Source: Candidatus Dormiibacterota bacterium (GTDB lineage: Bacteria; Chloroflexota; Dormibacteria; Aeolococcales; Aeolococcaceae). From it: 9,733 nt of DNA. Below the pieces are notes generated by a model. It was not told the origin of the DNA. It did not search any database and saw nothing but the letters and a program-made list of their open reading frames with translations. The position numbers and the translations under genes were made by a program. Shown piece after piece: positions 1 through 6,763 of the stretch (positions are counted from its first letter, which is position 1; each line of letters begins with the position of its first letter). The stretch is from contig PLAX01000227.1 of the NCBI GenBank assembly GCA_003135255.1, forward strand, positions 9,132-18,864. The letters are read 5' to 3'.

Positions 1-601
1 CCCCGGCCAGCAGCCCGGTGATACCCGCGATCAGGATCGCCTTGGGCGGCAGGCCCGAGCCCGCTACCCCCATCACCAGGGCGAGATTGGAGGTCAGACC
101 GTCATTGGCCCCGAGCACGGCTGCCCGCAGCGCGTTGCCACCCGGGGCACGATGGCGCCCCTCCAGCCTGCCGAGCGTCTCCCCGGCCACCCCGGCCGGC
201 GATCCCCCCGTGATGTAGCGGAGCACCCGGGCGTGCGAACGCTCGTCGTCGGGCATCCCGGTGCCCTCGGTCTCGGTCTGGTCGTCGTAGTTCTCCTCGT
301 CGGCCCGCTCCAGGGTGGCGACGGTCGGCAGCACGAGCTGCGCTCCGAACCTGTGGGCCAGCAGGCGCATGGCACGCGCCCGCCACGATGGCCGCCGTGG
401 CCCCGGGTCGCGGCCCAACGCCCGCAATTGATCCTCCCAGAAGCCAAGGTGGCGCTCCTCGACCTCGGCGAGACGGATGTAGACGGAGGCGAGACGGGCG
501 TCGGGCTCGGTCTTCGCCATCGCCCGGTACACGACCGCCGAGTCGAACTCGCCCTGGCGGTTGGCCCGGTACCTCGCCTCGTCACTCAGCTTCCGTGCCA
601 T
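1..601 (-). CDS. Ferritin-like / VIT1-CCC1 fusion membrane protein, 5' part (C-terminus outside window)
   Basis: The reading frame starts at the ATG complementary to 599-601 and runs off the window start, leaving 200 residues. The N-terminal part (about 5-130) is a ferritin-like four-helix domain with the expected di-iron ligands: Glu18, an ExxH at Glu48-His51, a Glu at 102/103 and a second ExxH at Glu120-His123. From about residue 145 it enters a VIT1/CCC1 iron/manganese transporter domain, with the family's opening motif (LGANDGLTSNLALVMGVAG) at about 163-181 and the start of the first membrane helix. Family knowledge: such fusions (MbfA-like) bind iron in the ferritin part and move Fe2+ or Mn2+ across the cytoplasmic membrane. 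The start is supported by a GGAGGAG Shine-Dalgarno sequence (609-615, complement) seven bases upstream. Direction of transport cannot be seen because most of the membrane domain is missing. Confidence 0.9.
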   Translation of the reverse strand, partial: MARKLSDEARYRANRQGEFDSAVVYRAMAKTEPDARLASVYIRLAEVEERHLGFWEDQLRALGRDPGPRRPSWRARAMRLLAHRFGAQLVLPTVATLERADEENYDDQTETEGTGMPDDERSHARVLRYITGGSPAGVAGETLGRLEGRHRAPGGNALRAAVLGANDGLTSNLALVMGVAGSGLPPKAILIAGITGLLAG

Positions 602-608
602 CAGCCGA

Positions 609-615
609 CTCCTCC
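609..615 (-). promoter_or_regulatory. Ribosome binding site of the ferritin-VIT gene
   Basis: On the minus strand GGAGGAG lies seven bases before the ATG at 601. It fixes the start of the ferritin-VIT gene. Confidence 0.75.
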
Positions 616-642
616 GTGAACCTTCCCGCTTCTCGCGCTCTC

Positions 643-705
643 TCATGCCTCCGCGCCCGCGCCCACGACCATGATCTTGCACGGCGTGCGGGAGCCGGGG
701 ACCAT
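643..705 (-). CDS. Possible 20-residue small ORF upstream of the ferritin-VIT gene
   Basis: On the minus strand an ATG (703-705) is preceded by GGGAGGTGA, a strong Shine-Dalgarno sequence, four bases upstream. It opens a 20-codon frame, MVPGSRTPCKIMVVGAGAEA, ending in TGA at 643-645. The stop lies 41 bases before the ferritin-VIT ATG, so both could be on one transcript. I do not recognise the peptide. It has one Cys and a short hydrophobic stretch, with no clear membrane helix. It could be a regulatory upstream ORF, a tiny protein, or a chance frame behind a fortuitous purine run. The ribosome-binding site is the only strong argument for it; no homology is claimed. Confidence 0.35.
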   Translation of the reverse strand: MVPGSRTPCKIMVVGAGAEA

Positions 706-709
706 GGTC
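700..709. repeat. Perfect 10-bp palindrome GACCATGGTC in the divergent intergenic region
   Basis: GACCATGGTC is its own reverse complement and includes the start codon of the possible small ORF at 643-705. A second inverted repeat, GCACG-G-CGTGC, lies at 679-689, and a 12-bp GC palindrome (GCCGCGCGCGGC) at 753-764. The region between the two divergent genes (602-888) must hold promoters for both, but I see no convincing -35/-10 pair. An operator role is speculative, and GC palindromes are common by chance at this composition. Confidence 0.25.
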
Positions 710-888
710 ACCTCCCGGGACGGGCTGTGCAGGCGAGGCCGGCCGCACCTAGGCCGCGCGCGGCGCCGCCATTCTGCGGTGACACAGTCGCGGGCACGGA
801 AGCCTGCCGGCGGCCGGTTGGGGCACAATAGCCGCTCTTGCCCTCGGCGCGTCGAAGGCTTCAATCCCACCAGATTACACGGTATGCC

Positions 889-1962
889 ATGCCCCCCTTC
901 AAGATCCAGACCTCCGCTCTCCTCGCCGGCGTGCTCGTGGCGGTCGCCGCTTGCGGCGGGGCGTCCCACGCCGCCAAGCGTCCGTCCGCGACGGCGAGCC
1001 CCTCGCCCTCTGCCAGCGTGTCAGCGACGCCGACGCCCACGCCGGCTCTCGCGCCACTCAGCCAGCCGCTCCTGATCCAGGTCGAGAATCTCTACCAGGC
1101 GCGGCCCCAGTCGGGATTGAGCAGCGCCGATGTCGTCTACGAGTACCAGACCGAGGGCGGCATCAGCCGCTTCACGGGCATCTGGTTCACCAAGCCTCCG
1201 AGCGCCGACATGGTCGGCCCGGTGCGGAGCGCACGCCTGATCAGCCTGCGGCTGCTCCAGATCTACGGTGGCGCACTCATCTACTCGGGTGCCAGCAACT
1301 ACGTGCTGGCGCAGGCCAGCGCAGCCAGCGGCAAGCACTACGACGACCCGGAGCCGCCGCTCTTCCGCACCTCGACGCCGCCCCCGGCGGCGAGGTACGG
1401 CTCCCCCCACAACCTCTACACGGACGGATCACATCTGGCCACCTTTGACCAGAGCATCAATCTCAGCACCGTCAGCTACCAGCTCTGGACGCGCACCCCG
1501 ATCACGCGGCTTCCCTCCGGCGGCACCGCGGTGAGCAGCTTCACGGTGCCGATCTCGACCGAGGAGACGCCGATGTTCACCTACCAGCCCGCCACGGGCG
1601 AGTACCAGCGGAGCGAACCGGCGACCCCCCAATACCCGGCGACCGGCGTTCTCAACGATGCCAACACCAGCGCCCCCTGGGAAACGCCCACCATCGTGAT
1701 CCTGCAGGCCCCGACCATCCCGGTGGCCGCGGACAACGAGAACCCGAGCGGTGGCTATACGGAGGGCCTCGACTTCGGGATCGGGCCGAGCGCCAGCGGG
1801 AGCGGGCAGCTCGCGGTCGGCGGTCAGCTCTACAGCATCAATTGGGCCCAGGCAGCCACCGGCCCACCCCAGCTGACCCTCGCCGATGGGCAGCCGGCAC
1901 CGATCGCTCCGGGCCAGGTGCTGTTCGAGGTGGTCAACACCGGAGCCCCGGTCACCCCGTAG
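889..1962 (+). CDS. DUF3048 (YerB-like) lipoprotein
   Basis: The protein has 357 residues. The first 22 form a lipoprotein signal: Lys5, a hydrophobic stretch, then VAAC with the lipid-modified Cys22. A Ser/Thr/Pro/Ala-rich spacer follows (about 31-57). The DUF3048 N-terminal domain (about 58-205) carries the family's landmarks: RPQSGLSSADVVYEYQTEGG (72-91), GPVRSAR (110-116) and PHNLY (173-177). The C-terminal domain (about 225-350) ends with the usual PGQVLFEVV. Family knowledge: DUF3048 proteins such as Bacillus YerB are exported lipoproteins of unknown biochemical function. The frame extends upstream to a TTG at 838, but ATG 889 is chosen because it puts the signal peptide at the N-terminus. 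No good Shine-Dalgarno sequence precedes it, so the transcript may be leaderless. It is divergent from the ferritin-VIT gene and convergent with gdhA. Confidence 0.88.
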   Translation: MPPFKIQTSALLAGVLVAVAACGGASHAAKRPSATASPSPSASVSATPTPTPALAPLSQPLLIQVENLYQARPQSGLSSADVVYEYQTEGGISRFTGIWFTKPPSADMVGPVRSARLISLRLLQIYGGALIYSGASNYVLAQASAASGKHYDDPEPPLFRTSTPPPAARYGSPHNLYTDGSHLATFDQSINLSTVSYQLWTRTPITRLPSGGTAVSSFTVPISTEETPMFTYQPATGEYQRSEPATPQYPATGVLNDANTSAPWETPTIVILQAPTIPVAADNENPSGGYTEGLDFGIGPSASGSGQLAVGGQLYSINWAQAATGPPQLTLADGQPAPIAPGQVLFEVVNTGAPVTP

Positions 1963-2002
1963 GCGACGCCGGCCGCGTAGCCCCTCGCGCAGGCGTGGAG
2001 CG

Positions 2003-2039
2003 CGCCTTGCGGGTCAGACGCCGGTCGACCCGCAGGGCG
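2003..2039. terminator. Hairpin between convergent genes, possible bidirectional terminator
   Basis: Bases 2003-2015 pair with 2027-2039 to give a 13-bp stem (one T-G pair) around an 11-base loop. The core is TGCGGGTC with GACCCGCA. It lies 41 bases after the DUF3048 stop and 68 bases beyond the gdhA stop, where both transcripts should end. Neither side has a proper U-tract; the plus side is only followed by pyrimidine-rich sequence. It could be a non-canonical terminator or an RNA 3'-end stabiliser. Confidence 0.45.
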
Positions 2040-2106
2040 TGTTGCCTTCCACCTTCCCGTCAGCTGGCGGCGTGGCCTCCGCGCCGCGTGCTGTGAAGGG
2101 TCCGGG

Positions 2107-3384
2107 TCACGGGTAGATGCCGCGCGCTGACGTGGCCTCGGCAACCCGCTGCACCGCGATGGTGTAGGCGCCCAGCCGGAGCGGGACACCGAGGCGCTGC
2201 GACGCCTCCCAGGCGGCCTCGAAGGACGCGTTCATGATGTGTTCCAGCCGCTCATTGATCTCCTTCTCCTCCCAGAAGAAGGACTGCAGGTCCTGCACCC
2301 ATTCGAAGTAGGAGACGGTGACCCCGCCGGCGTTGGCGATGATGTCCGGGACGATGGTCACGCCCTTCCGGGCCAGGATCTCGTCGGCCTCGGGGCTGAC
2401 CGGGCCGTTGGCGGCCTCCAGGATGAGCGACGCCTGGACCGCTCCCGCGTTGCGCCCGGTGATCTGATTCTCCAGCGCCGCGGGAACCAGGACGTCGACC
2501 GGAGCCGCGAGCAGCTCGGCGTTGCTGATCGCCCGCGTCCCCGGGAAGCCGGCCACCGATCCGGTGGTCCGCTTGTATTCGAGGACCTCGAGGACGGAGA
2601 GGGGCTTGTCGCTCCAGATGGCACCGCCGGTGTCCGAGACCGCGCGGATGCTGAAACCGTCCGCCTCCATCAGCCGGGCCGCGATGCTCCCGGCGTTGCC
2701 GAACCCCTGGACGGCGACCGTGGACTGGCGGGGGTCCCGCCCCAGGCGGGTGCAGGCCCGCAGGGCCACCACGGCCACACCGCGCCCGGTGGCCTCGTTG
2801 CGTCCCTGGCTGCCCCCGACGGCGATCGGCTTGCCGGTCACCGCCGCGGGGATGGAGTGCCCGGCGCTCATCGACATCGTGTCCATGATCCAGGCCATCA
2901 CCTGGGGGGTGGTGTTGACGTCGGGGGCGGGGATGTCGCGGTCCGGCCCGATCAGCACGGAGATCTCGGCGGCGTAGCGGCGGGTGAGCCGCTCCAGCTC
3001 GCCCATGCTCAGCTTCTTGGGGTCGACGACCACGCCACCCTTGGCCCCGCCGAAGGGGATGCCGGCCGCGGCGCACTTCCAGGTCATCCACATGGCCAGC
3101 GCCTTGACCTCGCTCAGGGTCACCCCCTGGTGGTACCGGATCCCTCCCTTGGCCGGCCCACGCGCAAGGTTGTGCTGGACGCGGTACCCCTCGAACATTC
3201 GGATCGACCCGTCGTCCATCTTCACCGGGAAGTTGACGATCAGCTGGCGCTGGGCCTCCCGCAGGAAGGCGCGGACCCCCGGCTTGAGGCCGAGAAGATC
3301 CGCCGCCGCATCGAACTGCCGCTGTGCATTGAGCCAGGGGTCCTCGACCGCTTCTGCCGCCATCGCAAGCACTGACTGGGCCAC
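2107..3384 (-). CDS. gdhA: Glutamate dehydrogenase (Glu/Leu/Phe/Val dehydrogenase family)
   Basis: The 425-residue product catalyses reversible oxidative deamination of glutamate to 2-oxoglutarate and ammonium with NAD(P), linking carbon and nitrogen metabolism in the cytoplasm. The length is typical of the small hexameric class. Visible motifs: ARGPAKGGIRYH (74-85) with substrate-binding Lys79; MTWK (Lys103); GGAKGG (112-117) with the catalytic Lys115; PAPDVNT (152-158) with the conserved Asp155; and the Rossmann motif QGFGNAG (226-232). Near the C-terminus are LEAANGPVSPEADEIL (322-337) and ANAGGVTVSYFEWVQ. The frame stays open upstream to 3561, but the GTG at 3384 is chosen because AGGAGGTG (3391-3398, complement) sits six bases ahead and the homologous part begins soon after. 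NAD versus NADP preference cannot be read safely; a Phe/Leu/Val dehydrogenase is less likely given length and motifs. It is convergent with the DUF3048 gene and divergent from the ABC operon. Confidence 0.95.
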   Translation of the reverse strand: MAQSVLAMAAEAVEDPWLNAQRQFDAAADLLGLKPGVRAFLREAQRQLIVNFPVKMDDGSIRMFEGYRVQHNLARGPAKGGIRYHQGVTLSEVKALAMWMTWKCAAAGIPFGGAKGGVVVDPKKLSMGELERLTRRYAAEISVLIGPDRDIPAPDVNTTPQVMAWIMDTMSMSAGHSIPAAVTGKPIAVGGSQGRNEATGRGVAVVALRACTRLGRDPRQSTVAVQGFGNAGSIAARLMEADGFSIRAVSDTGGAIWSDKPLSVLEVLEYKRTTGSVAGFPGTRAISNAELLAAPVDVLVPAALENQITGRNAGAVQASLILEAANGPVSPEADEILARKGVTIVPDIIANAGGVTVSYFEWVQDLQSFFWEEKEINERLEHIMNASFEAAWEASQRLGVPLRLGAYTIAVQRVAEATSARGIYP

Positions 3385-3390
3385 GGTACT

Positions 3391-3398
3391 CACCTCCT
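3391..3398 (-). promoter_or_regulatory. Ribosome binding site deciding the GTG start of gdhA
   Basis: On the minus strand AGGAGGTG, six bases before GTG 3384, is the strongest Shine-Dalgarno match in the window. It argues against the longer frame that reads through this site from 3561. Confidence 0.85.
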
Positions 3399-3410
3399 GT
3401 GATGGCCGCG

Positions 3411-3465
3411 GGGCGCCGGCCTGGGACGTGAGCTGCGGCAACCTGCTCCGCGGCGTGCCGGCCCC
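3411..3465 (-). other. Possible hairpin in the gdhA leader
   Basis: GGG-C-GCCGGC (3411-3420) can pair with GCCGGC-CCC (3457-3465), with one bulged base, closing a loop of about 36 bases. It lies 12 bases upstream of the gdhA ribosome-binding site on the minus strand. GC-rich inverted repeats arise easily here, and no known riboswitch is recognised. Confidence 0.2.
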
Positions 3466-3627
3466 ATGGTCGCACCTCGGACGCGGGACCGCCACCCCAT
3501 TCGGTGACCTGACGCCGTTCACCACAGCGCCTCCACGCGGGTCACCAACACCGCGTTGCACCGGCTCGGCACGGCGACACTCAGCGCTTCACGAGATCAT
3601 TCCCAGGGGTCTCCCAGGAGGCTCGCC

Positions 3628-3633
3628 TATACT
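3628..3633 (+). promoter_or_regulatory. Candidate -10 box (TATACT) of the ABC permease operon
   Basis: TATACT differs from TATAAT at one position and stands out in GC-rich surroundings, 49 bases before the permease TTG. No TTGACA-like -35 is seen at the right distance, so the promoter call is tentative. An extended or activator-dependent promoter is possible. Confidence 0.35.
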
Positions 3634-3682
3634 CCGGCCCGGGTTGGGGATCTGACAGCAGACTGGACCACAGGAGCACACG

Positions 3683-5248
3683 TTGTACTTCCGCTATCTC
3701 GGACGCGAACTCCGGCGCCGCGCGCGCTCCGCCGCCCTGGTGGCCATCGGCCTCGCACTCGGGGTGGGCCTCGTCATCACCGTCACGTCGTACGCCGCCG
3801 GGGTCAAGGCCGCCCAGGGGCAGGTGCTCTCCTCTCTCTACGGGGTGGGCACCGACCTCACCGTCACCAAGGCGGCGACCGCCGGACCCGGGGGCGGGTT
3901 CCGCTTCAGCGGCACCCCGTCGAGCAGCGCCCAGGCGGGACAGAGCTTCGCCCAGGACCACCTGACTTCGGCCGCCGGCCTGACCACCATCTCCGCCAGC
4001 GACGTGACCTCCATCTCGAAGCTCAAGGGTGTCGCCGGGGCCACCGGTGCGCTGGCGCTCAACTCCGTGCACATCACCGGGACCTTCACCGGCGGGTTCG
4101 GCCCGGGGGCCAGCGCCAGCGCGAAGGCCACCCCGACGCCGACGCCCACGCCCACGGCCACAGCGACAGCCTCGGCCAGCCCCAGCGCCTCCAGCAGCGG
4201 GTTCGGGATCTCCACCTTCAGCGTTGACGGCATCGATCCCACCGAGCCGGGCCTCGGGCTGCTGAGCGGGCCGAACATCGCGTCGGGGGCGTCCGTCGTG
4301 GGCGAGTGGTTCACCGACGTCCAGTCGAGCAACGCCTCGGACCAGACCCTCGCCCTGGTCAGCAGCGCCTACGCCAAGCAGAACTCGCTCAAGGCCGGTT
4401 CCACCGTCACCATCTCCAGCACCAGCTTCACGGTGCTCGGGGTGGTCTCGGTCACCGAGACCGACGGGGCGGACATCTACATCTCCCTGAGCGAGGCCCA
4501 GTCGCTGACCGGCGACACCGGTGACGTCAACACCATCTACGTCACCGCCGACACATCCAATGGCATCTCCACGGTGCAGACCGAGATCCAGAAGGCGCTC
4601 CCGTCGGTCACCGTGACCAGCGCCTCGGACGAGGCCAGCAACATCTCCGGATCGCTCAGCACCGCCTCCAACCTGGCCAACTCGCTGGGGCTCGGGCTCT
4701 CCATCGCGGTCCTGGCGGCCGCCTTCGTCCTGGCCGTCCTGCTCACCATCGCCTCGGTCACCCGCCGGGTGCGGGAGTTCGGGACCCTGAAGGCGATCGG
4801 CTGGCACAGCCGCCGGATCGTCGGCCAGGTGATGGGTGAGACGCTGGTGCAGGGCATCATCGGAGGTGCGGTCGGGATCGGGCTCGGCGTCATCGGGGCC
4901 TTCGCGGTCACCAAGATCTCGGGGCCCCTCACCGCCACGGTCGGGGCGACCGGGCTGGGCAGCTCGGCCCCCTCGGGCTTCGGTGGGGGCGGCGGTTTCG
5001 GCGGCGGGGGCGGAGGCTTCTTCGGAGGAGCTTCCCCGGGCGCGTTCTCCAGCGCTCGATCCGGGTTCGCGCGCACCTTCGCCGCGAGCAACCACAGCGT
5101 GACCCTGCACATGACCGCGCCGCTCAGCCTCGAGGTGTTCGGCGTGGCAGCTGGTCTGGCCATCGTGGGAGCGATCATCGCCGGCGCCATCGGTGGCTGG
5201 CGAGCCGCCCGCCTGCAGCCGGCCGTGGCCCTGCGGCGGGTGGAATAG
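3683..5248 (+). CDS. MacB/FtsX-type ABC transporter permease
   Basis: The 521-residue protein has the type VII (MacB/LolC/FtsX) architecture: an Arg-rich cytoplasmic N-terminus, TM1 (about 17-39), a large extracytoplasmic MacB-like domain (about 41-330), then TM2 (334-358), TM3 (385-410) and TM4 (485-505). Between TM2 and TM3 lies the typical coupling segment RRVREFGTLKAIGWHSRRI (361-379). The tail WRAARLQPAVALRR matches the family's C-terminus. Such permeases with a LolD/MacB-type ATPase work by mechanotransmission, exporting lipoproteins, peptides or drugs; the substrate here is unknown. Two oddities: a Ser/Thr/Pro/Ala-rich insert at about 143-172 in the outer domain, and an unusually long TM3-TM4 loop with a Gly/Phe-rich stretch (433-449). 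The TTG start is supported by AGGAG (3672-3676) six bases upstream. The ATPase gene follows after 89 bases. Confidence 0.88.
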   Translation: MYFRYLGRELRRRARSAALVAIGLALGVGLVITVTSYAAGVKAAQGQVLSSLYGVGTDLTVTKAATAGPGGGFRFSGTPSSSAQAGQSFAQDHLTSAAGLTTISASDVTSISKLKGVAGATGALALNSVHITGTFTGGFGPGASASAKATPTPTPTPTATATASASPSASSSGFGISTFSVDGIDPTEPGLGLLSGPNIASGASVVGEWFTDVQSSNASDQTLALVSSAYAKQNSLKAGSTVTISSTSFTVLGVVSVTETDGADIYISLSEAQSLTGDTGDVNTIYVTADTSNGISTVQTEIQKALPSVTVTSASDEASNISGSLSTASNLANSLGLGLSIAVLAAAFVLAVLLTIASVTRRVREFGTLKAIGWHSRRIVGQVMGETLVQGIIGGAVGIGLGVIGAFAVTKISGPLTATVGATGLGSSAPSGFGGGGGFGGGGGGFFGGASPGAFSSARSGFARTFAASNHSVTLHMTAPLSLEVFGVAAGLAIVGAIIAGAIGGWRAARLQPAVALRRVE

Positions 5249-5337
5249 CACGATGGTTGCGTTTGCCCGACCGCCGGCCCCAACGCCGGCCGCAGCCCCC
5301 GCCCCAGCTCAGGATGCCCCGTCCTTGGAGACCCAGC

Positions 5338-6081
5338 ATGTATGAACTCAAGAAGCTCTCCCGGGTCTACCCCAAGGGACGAGGCAAGGTCGCAGCCCTG
5401 AGCGGCGTGGATCTCGAGATCCCGGACGGTGAGTTCATCACCGTCCAGGGGCTCACCGGGCACGGCAAGACCACATTCCTGCTCATGCTCGGGGCCCTGG
5501 ACAAGCCGACCTCCGGGAAGATCATCTTCGACGGCAAGGACCTGGGGGCGATGCCCGAGTCCCAGCTCGTCGACGTGCGCGCCCAGAACTTCGGCTTCAT
5601 CTTCCAGAACTACAACCTGCTGCCCACACTGAACGCCGAGGAGAACGTCGAGGCGGCGCTGGTGCCGCTCGGCATACCCACCGCGGAGCGGCGAGCCCGC
5701 TCGATCGCGGCCCTCACCGAGGTGGGGCTGGGCGATCGTGTCGGCCACTTCCCGTCGGAGATGTCGGGTGGCGAGCAGCAGCGGGTCGCGATCGCTCGAG
5801 CCCTGGTCAAGGAGCCGAAGGTGATCCTGGCCGACGAGCCGACCGGAAACCTCGACGAGGTGACCAGCCTGGAGATCGTGGCCCTGATGGAGAAGCTCTG
5901 GAAGCAGCGCGGCATGACCCTGGTGCTGGTCACCCACGACACCAAGGTGGCCCGCCGTGCTCCCCGGACCGCGGTCATCACCAAGGGCAAGCTCACGATG
6001 CGCGACAACCGCGCGCCCAAGGTCATCACGCAGGGCCCGCCCGGGGCCGCCAAGCCGGCCGGAGCGCCGAAACCGGCCTGA
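5338..6081 (+). CDS. ABC transporter ATP-binding protein (LolD/MacB type)
   Basis: This is the 247-residue cytoplasmic ATPase that should power the permease just upstream. The motifs are in order: Walker A GLTGHGKTT (38-46), Q-loop FIFQNYNLLP with Gln90, signature MSGGEQQRVAIARAL (142-156), Walker B VILADEPTGNLD with Asp166 and Glu167, and the switch His200 in LVTHD. The spacing and the DEPTGNLD sequence are those of the LolD/MacB/FtsE group. Walker A is slightly unusual, with Thr and His where Ser and Ser are common (GPSGSGKST). The C-terminal 20 or so residues are a Pro/Ala/Lys-rich tail, not part of the core. ATG 5338 is chosen because GGAG (5327-5330) lies seven bases ahead; in-frame starts upstream (5257, and ATG 5314) would add an Arg/Pro-rich extension lacking in the family. 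The gene ends 15 bases before the glycosylase gene. Confidence 0.93.
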   Translation: MYELKKLSRVYPKGRGKVAALSGVDLEIPDGEFITVQGLTGHGKTTFLLMLGALDKPTSGKIIFDGKDLGAMPESQLVDVRAQNFGFIFQNYNLLPTLNAEENVEAALVPLGIPTAERRARSIAALTEVGLGDRVGHFPSEMSGGEQQRVAIARALVKEPKVILADEPTGNLDEVTSLEIVALMEKLWKQRGMTLVLVTHDTKVARRAPRTAVITKGKLTMRDNRAPKVITQGPPGAAKPAGAPKPA

Positions 6082-6096
6082 CCGTCAAGCCGCCTG

Positions 6097-6729
6097 GTGG
6101 AGTTCGACGTCGACATCGCCCGCGCTCTGGCTCACCTGCGAGCCTCTGACGGCGAGCTGGGGCGGCTGATCGACCGCGCCGGCCCCTTCGGGCTGACCCT
6201 GCCGGACGAGCCCAGCAGCTTCGCCGCGCTCGCCGAGGCGATCGTCTACCAGCAGCTCTCGCCCAAGGCGGCGGGCACCATCTTCGGGCGGTTCTGCGCC
6301 CTCTTCCCCGGTGCGCCGAGCTGCCCCACCCCGGACCAGGTGCTGGCCGCCTCCGAGGCGACGCTCCGCGGCGCCGGGCTCTCCGGCTCGAAGCAGCGGG
6401 CCCTGCACGACCTGGCCCGGCGGTCGGTCGACGGCGAGCTGCCGACCCTCGATCAGGCGCGGGGGATGGAGGACGAGGCGATCATCGAGAAGCTGATCCA
6501 GGTGCGCGGCATCGGGCGCTGGACCGCCGAGATGTTCCTGATCTTCACCCTCGGTCGGCCTGACGTCCTGCCCGCCGACGACTACGGTCTCCGCCGAGGC
6601 TTCCAGGTCGCCTTCCGGACCGAGGCGGTGCCCGGCCGCGACGAGGTGGCCCGGCGCGGGGAGCGATGGGCGCCGTACCGCACCCTGGCCAGCTGGTACC
6701 TCTGGCGTGCCCTGGAGGTCGACCGGTGA
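6097..6729 (+). CDS. DNA-3-methyladenine glycosylase II-like protein (HhH-GPD family, AlkA-like)
   Basis: The 210-residue protein matches the HhH-GPD base-excision glycosylases that remove alkylated purines from DNA. Visible landmarks: YQQLSPKAAGTIF (51-63), matching the QQIS-type helix of AlkA; the helix-hairpin-helix LIQVRGIGRWTAEMFLIF (133-150); and the catalytic region LPADDYGLRRG (158-168), with Asp162 or the adjacent Asp161 as the catalytic Asp. The C-terminal RWAPYRTLASWYLWR is highly typical. No Cys cluster for a 4Fe-4S centre follows the HhH, which argues against Nth/MutY. It lacks the N-terminal extra domain of E. coli AlkA, as is common for the short forms. The start is a GTG 15 bases after the ATPase stop without a clear Shine-Dalgarno sequence, suggesting coupled translation. 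A repair gene inside a transporter operon is probably positional rather than functional. Confidence 0.92.
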   Translation: MEFDVDIARALAHLRASDGELGRLIDRAGPFGLTLPDEPSSFAALAEAIVYQQLSPKAAGTIFGRFCALFPGAPSCPTPDQVLAASEATLRGAGLSGSKQRALHDLARRSVDGELPTLDQARGMEDEAIIEKLIQVRGIGRWTAEMFLIFTLGRPDVLPADDYGLRRGFQVAFRTEAVPGRDEVARRGERWAPYRTLASWYLWRALEVDR

Positions 6730-6763
6730 CACAGCCGCCGTCCGCCCCCCCTGAGCCTGCCCC

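Noticed and set aside
838..888. TTG 838 as start of the DUF3048 gene
   Set aside because: It would place 17 Arg/Gln-containing residues before the lipoprotein signal. ATG 889 gives a normal signal peptide.
2239..3375. Long open frame of 378 codons on the plus strand, opposite gdhA
   Set aside because: It is antisense to a clear glutamate dehydrogenase; its translation is rich in Gly, Asp, Arg and Pro with no recognisable motif, as expected of a shadow frame in GC-rich DNA.
3385..3561. Upstream extension of gdhA by 59 codons
   Set aside because: The extension reads through the AGGAGGTG ribosome-binding site, adds Arg/Pro-rich sequence absent from the family, and makes the protein too long. 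GTG 3384 is better supported.
4975..5030. GGC/GGG/GGT-rich tandem repeat in the permease gene considered as a DNA repeat element
   Set aside because: It is in frame, encodes the Gly/Phe loop, and does not recur elsewhere in the window, so it is treated as a protein feature rather than a mobile or structural repeat.
3581..5937. Two long minus-strand frames (556 codons at 3581-5251 and 466 codons at 4537-5937) opposite the ABC genes
   Set aside because: Both are low-complexity Gly/Arg/Asp-rich or Pro-rich mirrors of the permease and ATPase, with no domain signature.
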